Shown piece after piece: positions 5,306 to 5,400 of a stretch of DNA of 5,400 bases (position 1 is the stretch's first letter; every line of letters starts with the position of its first letter). The notes beneath the pieces were generated by a model that did not search any database, was not told the origin of the DNA, and was given only the letters and a program-made list of their open reading frames with translations. This DNA is from Chloroflexota bacterium (GTDB lineage Bacteria; Chloroflexota; Anaerolineae; B4-G1), in assembly GCA_003648125.1 (NCBI GenBank), contig QMOE01000204.1, forward strand, positions 1 to 5,400, in the 5' to 3' direction. The translations under genes were made by a program, and so were the position numbers.

Positions 5306-5400
5306 ATAGCCGACGACGGCCACACCGGTGGCGTTGTCGGTGGAGAGGTACGGCGGCGGACAGAGCACCGGCATCCCCACCCGCTCGATCATCGTTTGGC
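5237..5400 (-). CDS. tsaD: tRNA N6-adenosine threonylcarbamoyltransferase TsaD, C-terminal end (partial)
   Basis: Only the last 53 codons and the TGA stop are in the window; the gene continues past position 5400. TsaD transfers the threonylcarbamoyl group from threonylcarbamoyl-adenylate to A37 of ANN-decoding tRNAs, working with TsaB and TsaE in the cytosol. The visible part has RVGMPVLCPPPYLSTDNA (6-23 of the fragment) followed by VAVVGYHRLQAG. The STDNA stretch matches the conserved CTDNA block of the family, whose Asp is a metal ligand; the usual Cys is Ser here and the following AMIA is TGVA. The WDLDVEP tail is a short extension after the core. The last 22 codons recur as an orphan copy at 4269-4337. 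The cassette genes follow 80 bp downstream on the same strand. Confidence 0.9.
   Translation of the reverse strand, partial: QTMIERVGMPVLCPPPYLSTDNATGVAVVGYHRLQAGQTSDWDLDVEPNLRLV

Noticed and set aside
5137..5325. 62-codon minus-strand frame spanning the tsaD end and the cassette leader
   Set aside because: It overlaps the genuine tsaD tail in another frame and overlaps the start of the PepSY-like gene. It has no supporting ribosome site.

Overview
The window is a compact, moderately high-GC bacterial segment in which every supported gene lies on the minus strand. It reads from right (5400) to left (1). The gene mix suggests a Chloroflexota-like bacterium, probably known from environmental assemblies: a single-chain ADP-forming acyl-CoA synthetase, an inositol-monophosphatase-family enzyme, a zinc-ribbon Nudix hydrolase fused to an acetyltransferase, a stand-alone cytosolic C39-type papain-fold protein, and a TsaD tail ending in a WDLDVEP-type extension. 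This placement is inference from gene style; no rRNA or other firm marker is present.

In order of transcription, the 3' end of tsaD (5237-5400) enters from the right edge. After 80 bp comes a lower-GC two-gene cassette. A 118-aa PepSY-like small protein (4800-5156) overlaps by 35 bp a 152-aa C39-family papain-fold protein (4376-4834). Behind the cassette, at 4225-4337, lies a second, orphan copy of the tsaD 3' end with its downstream flank, in direct orientation and about 967 bp from the functional one. The cassette is therefore framed by two tsaD tails. This is the pattern left when DNA enters the 3' end of a gene and supplies a replacement tail, or when homologous recombination brings in a related locus. 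No integrase is visible.

Next come a Nudix-GNAT fusion (3177-4148), a short intergenic patch with AGCCGAT repeats and a hairpin (3121-3175), an inositol-phosphatase-family gene (2325-3098), and, 36 bp further on, the ADP-forming acyl-CoA synthetase (123-2288). At the far left a strong Shine-Dalgarno sequence and an open frame suggest the start of one more gene (1-83).

The last genes are closely spaced and could be co-transcribed, but their reactions do not form one obvious pathway. They look like a housekeeping and salvage run: t6A tRNA modification, nucleotide or cofactor pyrophosphate clean-up, phosphate-ester hydrolysis, and acyl-CoA/ATP interconversion. The novel part is the 4225-5305 region.
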